64,000 nt of DNA from Paragordius varius (taxonomy: Eukaryota; Nematomorpha), in contig OZ176054.1 of NCBI GenBank assembly GCA_964247055.1, forward strand, positions 7,874,001 to 7,938,000. Direction: 5' to 3'. A program made the translations under genes and the position numbers. Shown one piece after another: positions 1 to 13,682 of this stretch. Position 1 is the first letter of the stretch. Each line of letters begins with the position of its first letter. The notes below the pieces were generated by a model that did not search any database, had not been told where the DNA came from, and saw only the letters and a program-made list of their open reading frames with translations.

Positions 1-2368
1 CAGTGCATCCATAGCCTTTATGGCATCTTGAACATTGCAATGTTTCTGTACACTTTCTTCGTTGACTCTCATGAATGGATTAATTTCCTTTTCAAGACCA
101 ATGGTTGAAGGAACAGTCGGTTCCTGTTCCCCCCTTAATTTTTTGTACGTCGATAATTGTTTCACAATCATTTCATTGTGTGGTTCAACATGCAAACCAT
201 ACTTTAAATTACTTACCGAATATTCATGTCCACAAAACACTTGCTATAAAAATATAAAGAATATAAATGTATATCGATTAATAAAATAATTGAATTATAT
301 TGGAAAATGATTTTAAAATAATAATATTTAAATAGGAGAGTTGATTTAAAAGGGGCATTGGGATAACTAAATAAAAACAAAGTAAAAACACACACTTATA
401 GTGTGGTTAATTGTTATACTTTTCGAAAATTATGAGGGATCCTAAACACTTAAGATTTATAAAATATATTACCAATTATTAAATTACAGTCAGAAAAAGT
501 AAGCATTCATTTGAAAAGTGTTCCACTTTTTTAAAAATTGCACATATAATCTTGTAAAAATTTAAAATTATTACAGCTTTTATCTTTTTAAAAAAATATT
601 ATACAAATACTGTTTTATCGGGCAGTTTACCCAAAACTTCAACAAGCGCTTTATACATCTGTTGTGCTGTTCCTTCAAAAAAGCGTCCACAACCACCGAT
701 AAAAAGTGTATCACCTACATATATATTAAAATGCTTTTAATCTTTGAATGATATAACTAACCATAGAAAATATGGTACTGGAATGATAAACTTGATTTAA
801 CAAATCATAGTCCTAATATTTTCATTATATTAAAAATTGTGAAATAAGTTTCAGGGCTTTAAACTAAACAAAAAGGGATCAAGTTGTTATATAAACTGGT
901 TACCGCTTTAAAACTAATTTGTGTTGCGTAAAAAATCGTCTCAATAAACATCATAATACGAATATATTATACATCTGCAAAGTCTTATTATCTGCTTAAA
1001 TAAAATCATTTGCAAATACAAAAAAGATGAGAAATGTATACCAGTGAAAACAGAGGGTGTTGAGCCATCTTTTAAGTAATAACAAATGTGGCCCGAAGTG
1101 TGACAAGGTGTGAAAAGGCATTCAAATTCCAATTTATCCAAATGCAATTTGTCACCTTGCTTGACTTTATCCGTTAGCTGGTTTACTCGATCATCTCCAC
1201 CATAAATTTTTGCATTGGGATATAACTTAATCATTTCATCATTTCCACCGGCGTGATCCCTATAAATATATAGATGTATATCTAGTGTGTACATTTATAT
1301 GGTAGCCAATTAATACTATTGTTGGCAATACAGTAGCGTGTGTTATTAAACAAATTTTATTCATAATCAAAAACAAATTTAAGTTGTAAAGAGGGAAGCA
1401 ATTAATTGTTTGATTCCGAACGTTTATTATATTTTAGCCATATGTTACTGTATTGCCAATTAGCAAATATGAATGTGCATACTGTATTTATTATCTATAT
1501 ATAAATATATAAAACAGTTAAGGCCCCCCTCTCATATTAATCCCGGTTGGAAATAAATATAATATGAGATAATGCGCGCCTCATGACCATATTTGGGCTA
1601 ACAAACAAATTTTTTTTGCTTATTTTATAATTAATATTTATTTTTTAATAACTATACGAATATATATGTATAAATATATATATATATATACTATTGTTTA
1701 ATTTTTTATTTTTTATTAGCTTATTCTAGTAAAAAAGGTATCCATTTAAAAAAAGTTATAACTCAACAAAAATCAAAAAAGTGCCATAAGCAAAATCTAA
1801 TTACTTAATAAACGCCGTTTATTTTAAAAAGCGTATCAGTAGGTCATTATAGAAGGGGTCCACTTGAATAAAATTTGTATTTGGAATAGAATATATTTTT
1901 TGTTTTACTATATTTTCAATTTTTTCGTGTTTCTTAGGCAAAATTTGATTTAACTCTTAAATAAAATAGGTTAAAAATATTTAAAAAAATACTATTAAGC
2001 CAAACTTTGCTATTAATTTGTGCAAACATTTAAGTCTTTTTTATCTAAATCTCATAGGTATTATTTTATTATGATGGTTCAAAATTCTATTATAAATTTA
2101 TGATTTTACATACCCTGAGCTTAAACAAAAAACTCGAGTAACTTAAAATAAACTGTAACCAATGGTGGTGAGTTGTTAATATTCCAGATAATTTTAGTTT
2201 TCTGTCATTTAGTGTGGCTTGAACCAATGTAGGATCTACAGGATCCACAACGAACGCGTTGTGTGAATCATTCGGGTTTATAATATACATAAAATTATCC
2301 TCCAAAGCAGGGAGCACTTGAACAGAATATTGATCATAATTAAATATTTTTAGATTAGAGTGTTTCAT
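1..2368 (-). CDS. HAGH: Hydroxyacylglutathione hydrolase (glyoxalase II), 3' end off the window
   Basis: Glyoxalase II hydrolyses S-lactoylglutathione to D-lactate and glutathione, the second step of methylglyoxal detoxification, in cytosol and mitochondria. Four exons are visible: 2368-2160, 1259-1042, 714-611 and 243 to the left edge, giving 258 codons in one frame. The metallo-beta-lactamase metal motif THHHWDHAGG is split by intron 1; further on are TPCHTSGH, the GDTLF aspartate and CGHEY, all in the family order. Only the last few tens of residues are missing. Introns are 900, 327 and 367 nt, all long. The ATG at 2368 gives MKHSNLKIF and may be the cytosolic start; I saw no mitochondrial leader. 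Its start lies 129 bp from the NABP start on the other strand, so the two probably share a promoter region. Confidence 0.93.
1318..1480. repeat. Small inverted-repeat element in HAGH intron 1
   Basis: GGCAATACAGTAGC near 1324 is mirrored by GTTACTGTATTGCC near 1443, and CATACTGTATT follows at about 1477. The same core words occur in the longer palindrome at 30954-31142, so this is probably a decayed copy of that MITE family. Confidence 0.4.
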
Positions 2369-2497
2369 CCTGAGGAATTTACCTAATATAATTTTAATGC
2401 AATATATTTACTAAATTTGTATCGAATGTAGAGATTAACCAAATTGGAGGCCAAATATTTGTGCATTCACTAAGTTAAATTTTTAAATTTTTTGACC
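2369..2497. promoter_or_regulatory. 129-bp divergent intergenic head HAGH/NABP
   Basis: Only 129 bp separate the two opposing start codons. It must hold both 5' UTRs and both core promoters. No TATA box stands out from the AT-rich background. One of four such heads in the window. Confidence 0.5.
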
Positions 2498-3155
<658 letters not shown>

Positions 3156-3284
3156 GCTATTTAATGTAGTTGTGTATTTTATTTAACCTTTAAGTTGGTT
3201 TGACCGGTTATGAATGGTTTTATCAACGTGATCGTGACCGATTATTAAACATAGTCAAAAACTTTCCAACGTATGTTTATCTTA

Positions 3285-3797
3285 TTAACACTTCATGACC
3301 TTTTCACTTTTTTGTCAGGGATGACATATTGGAGTAGTGGTATATCCCAGAGCTGATTGTAAAACTACTGTTTTGAAGGTTGTTTTAGTTAATATTTAAA
3401 TATGAAACATTGTTCTCCTTAGATTAAAAAGCTTATATTTACAGTTTTGTGACTTCTATAGTTTAAAATTGGGACAGCTTCAAAATACGATTGATAACAA
3501 CTTATTTTTAAATAATAAACAAGTTTTTGCTGGTAAAATGAAACTTGAAAGTTAAGGTTAATTATTTACATTTTCGTACCATAATATACATTTATATGCC
3601 TATTGTATTAGCGATTTGAGAAAAATATAAAAAAATGGCTGCGAAAAAGTAATGAGGATTTTTTAATTTAACATTTTTAAAAATATTTTTTTATAAAGCA
3701 TGGCCTAGCTTAGCAGGCCCCTTAAATATTTTTTAAGATATTTAAATTTCAAATCCTTCTGCGATCCTAAGTTTCCCAAGAGGTCATGAAGTGTTAA
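3285..3797. mobile_element. Non-autonomous MITE, family 2 (TTAACACTTCATGACC ends)
   Basis: It begins TTAACACTTCATGACC and ends with the reverse complement GGTCATGAAGTGTTAA, 513 bp, with no coding capacity. A second copy at 41493-41992 matches over most of its length (shared words include AATTGGGACAGCT and TTTTTGCTGGTAAAATG). TTAA at both ends suggests piggyBac-type TTAA target use. It lies 130 bp past the NABP stop. Confidence 0.8.
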
Positions 3798-4924
3798 AAT
3801 AAATATAAAGATGGTATAATCATTTGTTTTTTTTATAATCAATTATTTATCAAATAGTATTTTTGTATATTGATTTAACTAAAATAGTTAAATAATTCAT
3901 CTGAGATATTTAATTGATTGTCATATATTTACGAAACAATGGCTGACTATGAGATCAAACCAGTTTTAATAATGTATCAAAAACTTATTTAAATAAAAAA
4001 TGACCAATCAAATTTATTTGGAAATTGATATTAAATAACTCAGAAAAAATCATAATTTATAATTTAAGTCAAATTTAAGATATACCATCATTTTATATAA
4101 TTATATTACGTAAACATGGTAAAATTTGACTGATTAGTAAAACAAGCTGTCACGATCATGAATTCCGGTCAAATCCAAACCCTAAAAATTTTTCAAAATT
4201 TATGTAATTTTCTTATTCATGGAAAGATATGGATGTCAAAAATAATTTTTTTTATGTCTATGTTTTCCCATTAAATATTTAATCAAGAGGGCCTGTCAAA
4301 AAAATTGAATTTTTGATCTATCTAAAATATTTAATACATTTTTGTGTTTTTACTGTATATTAAATGACCTTAGAGAAATTAGAAAATGAAGATAACAAAT
4401 CAAAACAACCAAAACGGTATATATATATATTATATATTTATTTATAAAATTGTTAATGAAATTTAGAAAAGGCCAAGATTTTTTAAAATACAATCGTTTA
4501 TGAAGAAATAATACAAATGTGGAAAATCCTATTTTATGAATCAAATGGTTATTTAGGCAGATTTCTAAATTTTTATAGTTTGTACTTAATTTTTTTTATT
4601 TATATAAATGCTCGATTTAAAATAAGCGTTGACTGTATTTCGTTTTTTTTATTTGTAATCTTGATTACACAACGTTTTAATAGTATTCATCTTGTAAATT
4701 TTAATAAACAAATTTTATATTATTGTTTTAAATTTTAACATTAATATAGAAATTGTTTTATAATATATCAATAATAAACTTTTAATGTATGGCTATTTTA
4801 GAATAAAAAAAACGTGACAAATGAAAAGGCAAAACAAATGTTTACATGGCAAGGAAAATTAAACTGAATATTGAGATTTGAAATTGGCTTCAATTTTGCG
4901 CATTTATTTTATTCTTTCGAAAAA
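3798..4924. other. AT-rich intergenic DNA
   Basis: Short ORFs here have no recognisable content and simple A/T runs dominate. I see no gene, RNA or clear repeat. Confidence 0.5.
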
Positions 4925-7900
4925 ATGAAATTATTATATTTAAGTATTGTAATAAATACAATATGTGCTTTGAAAAACATGTCAAAATTTATCCTGATGG
5001 ATGGTAAGGGTTTAAATTTATAAATAATATATTACATTTCATTATTAATTAAATACTGGTACATACCCTTAAATGTTTACATTAATGTATGATGTAGAAC
5101 CAAGAACGGTTGTAATTTAAATATTTTCGTATACTTTATTGATTTTTTGTGAACGAACCAAATTATACTATTCGCCCCTGCATTAGGATCAAAGTGTGGG
5201 AATCGATATATAGTAATAATTGATAAAATTTTACTTGACTTTTAATTTTATATTGATAAAATGGAGATACCGTTATTGTATTAGTACTCATGTTTTATGA
5301 TGTAAAATAATAAAAATTGCCCATTTTTTAAATTTCCAGAAATATATACGTGTTTTATAAAATATATATTAGTGTACGAATCTTAGAACGCGTAAAATCA
5401 TCAGTGTGGAAAAAAAGATAACTTTAGAGTACTTTTTTAAAAATTTATTCTTTTAGACTAGTGATACTCAAACCGCTGCCTAAAGGCCACATGCGGCAAA
5501 AGTTCTTTTTATGGCCATGAACTTAATAGATTATTCAATAAATATAATTCAGAAATTTTAACTGATTTCGATATTTTTTAGTATTTAAAAATATACGTTT
5601 GATTAAGTAATTTCCTTGTTAGAGATTGTTATTTTATGAGAATTTCTAGCTTCTTATATAAAGCTTATATTACGGTTTAGATCATATGCATCTTGTTAAT
5701 AAATTCATTAATGGAAATCGCAAAGGACGAAGGTATATCGAGGTTAAGTAAGATGTGCCAAATAGTTAAGTATAAAATGGGCTAAGTCACCATTATCGTT
5801 TTAATTTACATCAGGACATATTTTAAAACGGAATATGTTGAAAGACAGGATATTTGACATTAGATTGGCCTGTTATGGTAAACTGATTTCTCAAAAATTA
5901 TTAGTTAATAATGAAAACGTCCATTTTTTAGATTATGTCATTATCAAAAATTTGTGTATAACCCGCAAAAAAACTCGGTGATATTTACTTTATAAGCATC
6001 TGCTAATGAGACAATGCAATATTTGTCACTGTTAGTTACATTGTTGCCCTTGAGAGAGAAAAATTATTTTATTCGACCCATCAAAATTTTTTGGTTAATA
6101 CCATTTTCCTCTTCAAATGTCATTTAGATGATCGAATTATTCTAAATTCTCGACTTCATATATTTTTAAATTTTTCTATTAATAGAACTCAAAATCCTAC
6201 AAAATTTGTTTGAATTGATGTGAATCATCTTTTTAATTACCTTTAACGTAACCCTTTAAGGATATATTCGGCTAACAAAAATGAAAATTAAAATATTACA
6301 AAAAATATACGCGTTTTGGATGTATTTAAAACCCGTTTATTAATAATTATGCATTTCAGATTGTTAATAATTTTACACGTAAGGAGCCCCTATAAGTAAT
6401 ATTTATGGTTAAGGGTGCGCAAAAATATATTTTGTATTATTCGTTAAAAAACAACTAAAATATATTACAAAATAATTTATTATTTGATATTAGCCGATAT
6501 TGAAATATATTCGCGCAATATAAATGTGACTATATTTGGTGTCAATCAAAAAATTTTTACAACTAGCTGTCTTGCGGATTTCAGATTTTTCTAATAATTT
6601 TTTTAATTTTTATTAAATATTTTTGAGAAATTTGAATAACCACTATTCAAGAATTTATCCAAAGGTAAAAAGTGAAGCTCAAAATTAACCAGCGCATAAT
6701 CCTATTTAGATAAAGGTTTGGAACAATTTGAGTGGCAAATACGAAAAAAAATTGGGCAATAAAAAGTTTTTTTAAATATCCAACAAAATAAATCGACCGA
6801 AAATCTAATCTCGCATTTCTTTTCATTGGAAAGAGGGGGACGCAAGAATTTTTTTCGATTGGGTGGGGCGTGAATAAAAAAGGAAGGAAACCAGTGCCCT
6901 AGAACGTAGTAAGTTAAAACTATGATAGTACCTATAAAATACCAACTTTAAAATTTGTTGAAGGAAAAATTATTTGATATAACTCTTTCTTAATCATGAA
7001 TATTAATCATGTGTTTGTATCGTCATAAATTATGACTGTAATAAAAGTTAATTACTATGAATTTATGTGAAATTTTATTTTTATATAATAATTTCAAAAC
7101 ATAAATTAACATTTGTAGTTTTCACTAATTTGTCAATTACGTGGATGACTTAATTAAGTGGATAGACAGGTATTTTTATCGCCTAACGATCAATCAGTTG
7201 CCTTTGACAACTTAAAATTGTGTCATTTTAACAAATAGGGTTATTTAATTAATTTAAACTTTATTATTATCTATAACCAAAAGGTAAAATTTTTTAAGTT
7301 CATATCTGTGTAATATTTTATTAGATCCTAATTTGCGACATGATATAATTGGTGGTATACAAGTGTCAAAGATCAAATACCCCTTTATCGTCAGTATTCG
7401 AGAAAATGGTAAATTTATATGTGCTGGAGTTATTCTAAATTCACGAACAATTTTATCAGCTGCTCATTGCATTAAACCATGGTATTAAATAATTCAAGTG
7501 GATAATTTAGATAAATTTTATGCAGCCAATATTTAGATTTTTTCACTTGACAAAATAATTTAGATATTATAAAAAAATTTTAGAGATCGTTTTGGTATTT
7601 AGGGCCTCGCCAAAAATTTACACAATTCATGCAGGACGAAATAAAAAATATGGTGTTGAACCAGGTGAACTAACCATAAACGTCAATAAAATTATTATTC
7701 ACCCTAAATTTGTCAGAGAGGATAATTTCACGCTGGGCCTCATTAAGTTTGACAATGATTTAGCAATTATTCGGTTAGCTAAGCCAATACTACTAAATAA
7801 TCATATAAAATCTATAATATTACCATCTAACTACGATAAAATAGGAATTGGAGACTTTTGTTGCGTTGCTGGATGGGGTGAAACATTAGGTATCTATTTA

Positions 7901-9650
7901 TATAAACTGGTTTCCTTTATAGTAATAGGTACTTTAAAACAGGGGGTGTTCAACACAAATGTTTCGAAGGCCGCATTTTTGATTCAAAAAACCCGGAGAA
8001 CCGCTTCGAAATATATCATTCATAAGAAATTTTTTAGATTCCAAACATGAAACTATAAAATGCAAACACAATATAGCCATTTTATCTAGTTGTTGCTGAT
8101 TGAATGGAATTATTTAAAAAATTGTTTAGGAAATATCAATCTTTTAAGATTTTGTGAGCCTTATTTTATAATTTATGGGTTTTCAAATTTTTCGCGGTTC
8201 GCACATAAAGTTTCGCAGTGCCGTGTGTTGGCCACCCCCGCTTTAAAAGTTAGGTTTTTACGCACAAAAATTAATGCAATAAATAAAAATATAATTTTGC
8301 AGGACTTTTAGAGGCTAACATTTATTGGTATATAAAAATAAATTGATGTGCATTTGATTAAGAAAGCTATGTGTCGAAATTTGTGAATATTTTAGATAAG
8401 GAGGTTCAAACAATGATTTATATTTTAAAGGGATTATGCTGATATCTCTGTCCATGATTCAAATAATTTGAACATTGACATTGTTTAAATTTGATTTTTA
8501 TTAATCTCAGATAAAAATATAGTAAATTCACAATTCTAAATTTATATGGCCATTAATTTAGGCAAAAATATTTTTCAGTTGTTTAATTGCTTTCCCCATA
8601 TTAAATTGTGCCGTTTTTTCTATGGTACAATTTCAAATGTAGTTTGAACTTTTCCGACTGATAATATGCCACATTATGATCAAATAGTTTTGATAGAATA
8701 TGCAATCTTTTATTAATAGTTTTGATAGAATATGCAATCTTTTATTAATATATGAAATAATCTAATTTCGATTGTCCTATTTTCTCCGACTATTTCTCTC
8801 TTGAAATATTTGATAGGAATTGTTTTTTAAAGTCCACATACAACATATAAAATGAGGTTCTTTGATATTAAAATTTTGCGATTATTCAACTAAACCCAAG
8901 TTGTAAATTGCATTATTTGGGAAATAGTTACACAAAAATTTCCAAGCATTCAAATTGGATATGCCATGTAATGCACTAAATAATTTAAAATCCAAAAATC
9001 AGAACAATTATATATTTATAATATATTCGTCTTTATTTAAAAGCATCATTATTTGATGTTTTAATGGATTTCCAGTATGGGTAAGTTATTGCTAATTTTT
9101 CATTAAAATTGCCAAATAGCATAAAAATAATAGTCAAAAGCGAAAACAAAATAAGTATAAGTTAATTTTAATGCCTTTTGCTTGATAAAATATTTGGCAA
9201 TAATATATGCGAAACTAGCAATGTATACATACTCATTCTGTAAAATATTAGGTCATGGAGACAATAACGAACTAAACGAAATTTGTATTCCTATATGGGA
9301 CTCCCAAAAATGCAATCAAACACAAGTTTATAATGGACGCATAACTAAAAATATGATATGTGCCGGAGAAGAAACGGGCGCTATTGATGCTTGTACAGTG
9401 AGTTAGCGAAAAAAACTTTTATAAAAATTAAATTTTTCTTCTTGTTTTTGGCTAAAAAGAATAAGATTTTTTTAAACAATTTTTTATATTCACTTAGGGT
9501 GATTCAGGAGGGCCCCTTTTGTGTTATGTGAACAAAGTTCCTAGGTTATGGGGTTTGGTATCCTGGGGTAAGAAATGTGCAGAAAGCAACAAGCCTGGAG
9601 TTTATGCAAAGATTTTGCCCCATACATCATGGATAAAGAAGCAAATTTGA
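4925..9650 (+). CDS. Secreted S1-family serine protease (trypsin-like)
   Basis: A trypsin-fold endopeptidase, 273 residues over five exons: 4925-5003, 7325-7481, 7603-7889, 9252-9397, 9498-9650. Exon 1 encodes a hydrophobic signal peptide ([15 protein letters not shown]) and joins in frame to exon 2. The mature start IIGG, catalytic His in LSAAHC, Asp in DNDLAII and Ser in GDSGGP are all present; the residue six before the Ser is Asp (DACTGDSGGP), predicting cleavage after Lys/Arg. The usual WG and KPGVY C-terminal words are present. The residue before IIGG is Asp (RHD/IIGG), not Lys or Arg as in classical trypsinogens. All four introns are long (2321, 121, 1362 and 100 nt). Exon 1 is the least certain because of the 2.3-kb gap. 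Digestive, host-invasion or coagulation-like roles cannot be told apart. Confidence 0.85.
5459..5530. repeat. GC-richer hAT-like terminal fragment
   Basis: AGTGATACTCAAACCGC followed by GGCCACATGCGGC resembles hAT terminal repeats of the CAGTGNTNCTCAAAC type. Similar pieces lie at 17291, 20660 and 47136. It sits in trypsin intron 1; the far end was not found. Confidence 0.45.
8684..8748. repeat. About 31-bp direct tandem duplication
   Basis: The unit containing AGTTTTGATAGAATATGCAA occurs twice back to back with almost no divergence, inside trypsin intron 3. It is a recent local duplication with no visible function. Confidence 0.8.
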
Positions 9651-9871
9651 AGCAGCAGACCATCAAACGCATATTGATTTTTTTTCAACTAAAAGACCAT
9701 TTGATATCTAATTTTTTTTCACCTAGATCAATCATATTTCAATATAATCATCCTACAAGAAAATCTAAATTAATAAATGTGCATAATGCTATTAATTAAA
9801 TTCCAACCAAACCTATGTAATTATTACTGAATTAAATCTAGATATGAATAAAATCATCTAAAATTAATTGT

Positions 9872-10442
9872 TTAACTCTTCGATTCAAATTGGGGTATCT
9901 ATTACCCCATACTGTATTTAAGTTTATATTTTTAAAAACTACTGAAAGAAATGGTCCTAATTTAAATTTATGCTTCTATCCTCCAAATTATGTAAATAAG
10001 CCAAAATATCTAAATAAAATTTGGTTTTGAAAAAAAAGTTTTATATCAAACTACTTTGACGCCATTTTTATTTAACAACATTTTTGCAAAATATCGTGTT
10101 TATTTGAGTTTAAAGTTAAAATGAAAGCAATTTTTTCATTTAAATCACATCTAACATTGATAGATAAAAAAATGGTTTATATTGTATTATTTTTAAATTT
10201 AGATAATGCACAGATTTCATGTTGACTAAATTTTTACCCTGAGGTTTTAGCTAAAAATATAATCTATTATCGAATAAATTTTTTTATATATTTCGATTCA
10301 TTAATGTTACAAATGTGCATTTTATTGCCATGGCTTCAATTTATTCCATATTTTTTGAATTATTTAATATCAGGCCTGGGGGATCTATCTACCCCAATTT
10401 GAATCGAAGGACTGAAATGAATGTGTTGTATCCAAGTGTTAA
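9872..10442. mobile_element. MITE family 1, complete copy A
   Basis: It starts TTAACTCTTCGATTCAAATT and ends TTTGAATCGAAGGACTG ... CCAAGTGTTAA, 571 bp. Near each end a near-palindrome of the form GGGGTATCT...TACCCC is present. It has no transposase. TTAA at both ends suggests a piggyBac-like mobiliser. Copies B to E elsewhere share internal words such as TTTTGCAAAATATCG. It starts 220 bp after the trypsin stop. Confidence 0.85.
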
Positions 10443-10709
10443 CATTAAAACAAAAAGTATTGCAGAGATCATCATTAGGATAATGGGCGTCCCTTCATTA
10501 TTTGCTAAAAGGTCAATAGGATAAATTTTAAGGGATGATTGCGTTTTTGCATGCAGCCGTAGAGGTGCATCTATTGTTAAATTTCTATTTCCAATTAAAG
10601 AACTAGAATCAAGCAAAACTAAGGTAATTAAAAAATAAACATCCCGGATACATGCGACAAATAATTCCCAAACAGATATCGTTAAAAATATTTTTTTAAA
10701 TATGTTCAA
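10389..10709 (-). other. Doubtful ORF with two hydrophobic stretches
   Basis: A 106-codon open frame with two possible membrane segments, downstream of the TPX2-motif gene on the same strand. Its last 15 or so codons are the end of MITE copy A. I recognise no family and no splice partner; it may be noise, or an unknown gene whose tail was replaced by the MITE. Confidence 0.2.
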
Positions 10710-10781
10710 ATAAGGTATCCATAAAATTTATTTGTTTCCATAATTTGTTCGTATAATATTGGTCATGTAAGTAAAAAATAA

Positions 10782-11463
10782 TTATTTAACAGATTTTTTT
10801 GATTGAATCTTGTTGGTGTCTTCCTTTAATTCTTGCGCTTGTTTACGTTGTTTTGCTCTTTTTTCCGTAGCAAAATTAAATTCTTTAACTTGCGTTACTA
10901 TAAAAAAATGTTATTATACTTTATTCAAAAATTATAAATAAAAACTATTTTACCTCTATTTAAACTTTTAACGCGTTCTTGTTGATGGCTAGTAGATATT
11001 TTAGCGCTAACCGTTCCTTTATTCGATAATCTACCCTTTTGTTTTAATGGCATTTGCAGATTTGAAACTTTGGGAGCTATACTTTTGTTTTCACCAATAC
11101 CTCTAATATTTTTTGTTTTAGTAGTTTTCAGATTAGGACTTTTCGGAATAGTTACGGATTTTTTAATTATTTCCATTTTGTTTTTATTATTGGTTTTGGG
11201 TGAAATTGTATTAGTTTTATTTGATGGTTTTAGTGGAATCCCCTTTTTAATTACTTCTAACCTTAAAGATTTTCTTCTATTTTATATATTAAATCAATAT
11301 GATTACTTTTGAGAAGAGTTCCCTTTTTTACTCAGTTCATTTATTTTATCTAAATTATTATAATCAGTTAACCAAAATATTCATCTCCTGATAGCATAGC
11401 ACTCTCATTGCCTAGCTCATAATAATGTTGAGGACCATTACATTCATCAAGTACGGTATTCAT
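10782..11463 (-). CDS. Small TPX2-motif protein (microtubule-associated, function unproven)
   Basis: Exons 11463-11373, 11349-11307, 11276-10954 and 10897-10782 give 190 residues. The C-terminus carries EFNFATEKRAKQRKQ, which matches the TPX2 C-terminal motif (F-x-F-x-T-E-x-R-A), known from spindle-assembly and cortical microtubule proteins. Before it is a basic, Ser/Thr/Lys/Pro-rich region with SPKT, KSP-like and SPNLK words, likely disordered; the first 30 residues are acidic. It is far shorter than vertebrate TPX2 and I see no Aurora-A-binding region. Introns are 23, 30 and 56 nt. The frame works only if all three are removed, which supports the model. Its start is 80 bp from that of NDUFB10 on the other strand. 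Confidence 0.7.
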
Positions 11464-11543
11464 TTTACTCTGAAGTAAAGTTTAAAAAATGCGCGTCTGA
11501 AAAAAAACAGCCGTTTAATTTTACCTTATAGGGTCGGGTTCAC
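11464..11543. promoter_or_regulatory. 80-bp divergent head, TPX2-motif gene / NDUFB10
   Basis: Eighty bases lie between opposing ATGs, so both promoters and UTRs must be compressed into it or overlap coding sequence. AT-rich with an A-run in the middle; no named motif. Confidence 0.5.
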
Positions 11544-12060
11544 ATGTCAACCGATGATGATTACGATAAACCAGTAAAATATGGGGAGCTAATTAGAGAC
11601 TTAGGCACCCCTAATACATTTTCATATTATACAAAAAAAATCATATATAATTTGTTTGTTGTGCCATCTGATAAAATACGTAAAATATTATATTTTATAT
11701 TAGATTCATGGATATTGTCACAAAGAAGACCGCCTGAACCCTATTATCACAGAAAATTTAATCGTGTGAAAACTTATGATCAATGTTATACAGATGATGT
11801 TTTTTGTCAGACCGAAGCTGATTTTCAGTATCGTGTGGATAAGTATTAAATATCATTCATTGCTTAGAGAGGTAGACTCTATTATTGTAAATCTCTTGCA
11901 AAAACGAAGAGCTCATTGTCTTATGTATTTTCGAAGAGAAGGTGTTCTTAAATGCGCAAAAGTTATCAAAGATTACGAAACTGCTGCCCTAAATTTCTTT
12001 GTTAAATGTAATTATCACATTTTTGCATTATTATTTAAACTTAGAGTTTTATTAAGTTAA
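11544..12060 (+). CDS. NDUFB10: NADH dehydrogenase (ubiquinone) 1 beta subcomplex subunit 10
   Basis: An accessory subunit of the membrane arm of mitochondrial complex I. Exons are 11544-11842 and 11868-12060, split by a 25-nt intron; removing it joins RVDK to EVDSIIVNLL, matching the family's YKVDQEIINIM region. PEPYYHRKFNRV corresponds to the conserved YYYYHRQYRRV, and the two cysteines spaced as in YDQCYTDDVFC correspond to the family's C-x5/6-C pair. Read to the TAA at 12060 the protein has 163 residues (human 172). The last 20 residues are hydrophobic and unlike the family, so another 3' splice or an earlier end is possible. No classic leader, as expected for this subunit. Confidence 0.82.
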
Positions 12061-13127
12061 AATTCAATAACAAAACTTTCGCTAAACAATTAAAAGGAGT
12101 TACTTTTTATTTTTAAATAGGTAAAATCATATAAATTGGTAAAATCAAATCAATAATGAGAATGTATATTTATTTATAACTTAAGAACTGATGCCTATTT
12201 CACCATTCACCCTGTGATTCAATAATTGCACACAAATTAATTTTAAGCAGCCGTTTACAGCGGTCGCGAATTCAGCGATTTTTGGATTTGGGTAGCGAAA
12301 AAGTTCCCTCATAGTAACCATTTCCCAGTTCAAATAACCAGTCAATCAACGTTTTCCCAATCTTTTAAAACGGATTAACAGTCAAGAAAACCATTTTCCT
12401 AATGAATAATTTAAATTTATAGATTATTTTAGAGAATATAAAAATTATTTTCGCTATAGTTTAGTATTTTTTTCCTTTTACCCCATACATCTTTTTAAAA
12501 ATATTAATAAATTTAGATAATAAAAAAATGAAAATAAATTAAATTATAATAAAATACAAAAATAATAAACAATGCCAAAAATATATATTTTATTGAATTT
12601 ATTATAGTTTAGCTCAGAAACACATAATTTATTTTTAAGGTGAATTTGAAATATTTAAAGAATTTGAAATGTTTAAAGGAAAATTTAAAATGTTTGGGTA
12701 AATTCGAGATATAAATGGATTAGTAAAAAATATAATTTAATGAGAATAAGTCATTTATTGTTTTAATATTTTTCACATATCGGAGTAGCGTTTTGATTGA
12801 CTGAAACGTTTTTTAGGCTGTGAAATGTATTCTATCACTGAGATCAATTATTGACAAATTAGAAAATGAAATAAGCATTACCTGACAAAGATGTTAATAT
12901 CATTCCATTATGGGGTCAAATTTTATTAATGTAACATCCATGTTTCACAAATAAATAATAAAATAAAAATCTCAGTATTTTAGGCATGTAGGCAGGTATT
13001 ACATTGATAAAGATGATATTAAACGCCACTAAAAAATCCATGTAGGAATATAATTGCGGTCCATTTTAATATTATCGTTAACATAAACTTTCAAGCAGCC
13101 ACCATCTATATATTAATTTATTTTCAG
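12061..13127. other. AT-rich intergenic DNA
   Basis: Nothing coding is recognisable. Around 12640-12715 are imperfect repeats of AATTTGAAATRTTTAAAG that recall the arms of the foldback element at 23387, possibly a worn half copy. Confidence 0.4.
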
Positions 13128-13250
13128 CCGTTAGGGGGCTCAAAATATTATACAGAATTTGGATATCTAACTAATACTATGCGTTTAGTAGTAAAATTTC
13201 AAACTATAATCACCAGATGCAAAATAGCTAAACCCCATCTTTCTATAGAG
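13128..13250 (+). CDS. Possible internal exon, unidentified gene
   Basis: It follows an acceptor TATTTTCAG and ends at GAG/GTAAAA, a phase-0 exon of 41 codons. The translation (YYTEFGYLTNTMRLVVKFQT then KIAKPHLSIE) looks protein-like and base composition is less AT-rich than the flanks. I could not link it in frame with the open frame at 13515, nor find upstream exons. No family recognised. Confidence 0.35.
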
Positions 13251-13514
13251 GTAAAAAAATAAAAAATTATTTATAATATTCCTGATATACGGCTTAGCTA
13301 TTTACAACCTAAACAAAATTTATTAACCGCATGCTTTGTGAACACCGTCAATTAAAGACAGTATAGTTATAATTGTAATTTCATCGCAACGTATATGCGA
13401 TATCTCATTTTTGGCAATATACTGCGAATTATTACAATTCAAAATATTTAATGGTCTTTGGTGAGTATTAACAACATAAATATATAATTTATCTACATAT
13501 ATACTGTTTTTTAG

Positions 13515-13682
13515 ATGGTGACATTGGTATCCGAAGTAGTGCTCGTTACGCTTATATGAAACAAAAACATAGAATGATTTGGGAACGTCGGCATAAGAAA
13601 AATCTAATTGATGGATCCCCCAAAACAGATGAGCCAAACCAAACATTAAATCACAATGAAAACAATAGAGATGAATTTAGTT
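13515..13682 (+). CDS. Possible terminal exon, unidentified basic protein
   Basis: After the acceptor TGTTTTTTAG comes an open frame DGDIGIRSSARYAYMKQKHR followed by MIWERRHKKN and a polar Asn/Asp-rich tail ending with TAA at 13682. It is basic then acidic, and looks like the cytosolic tail of a larger protein. It needs an incoming phase of one base, while the exon at 13128 ends in phase 0, so at least one exon is missing from the model. It is tail to tail with DDX39B. Confidence 0.4.
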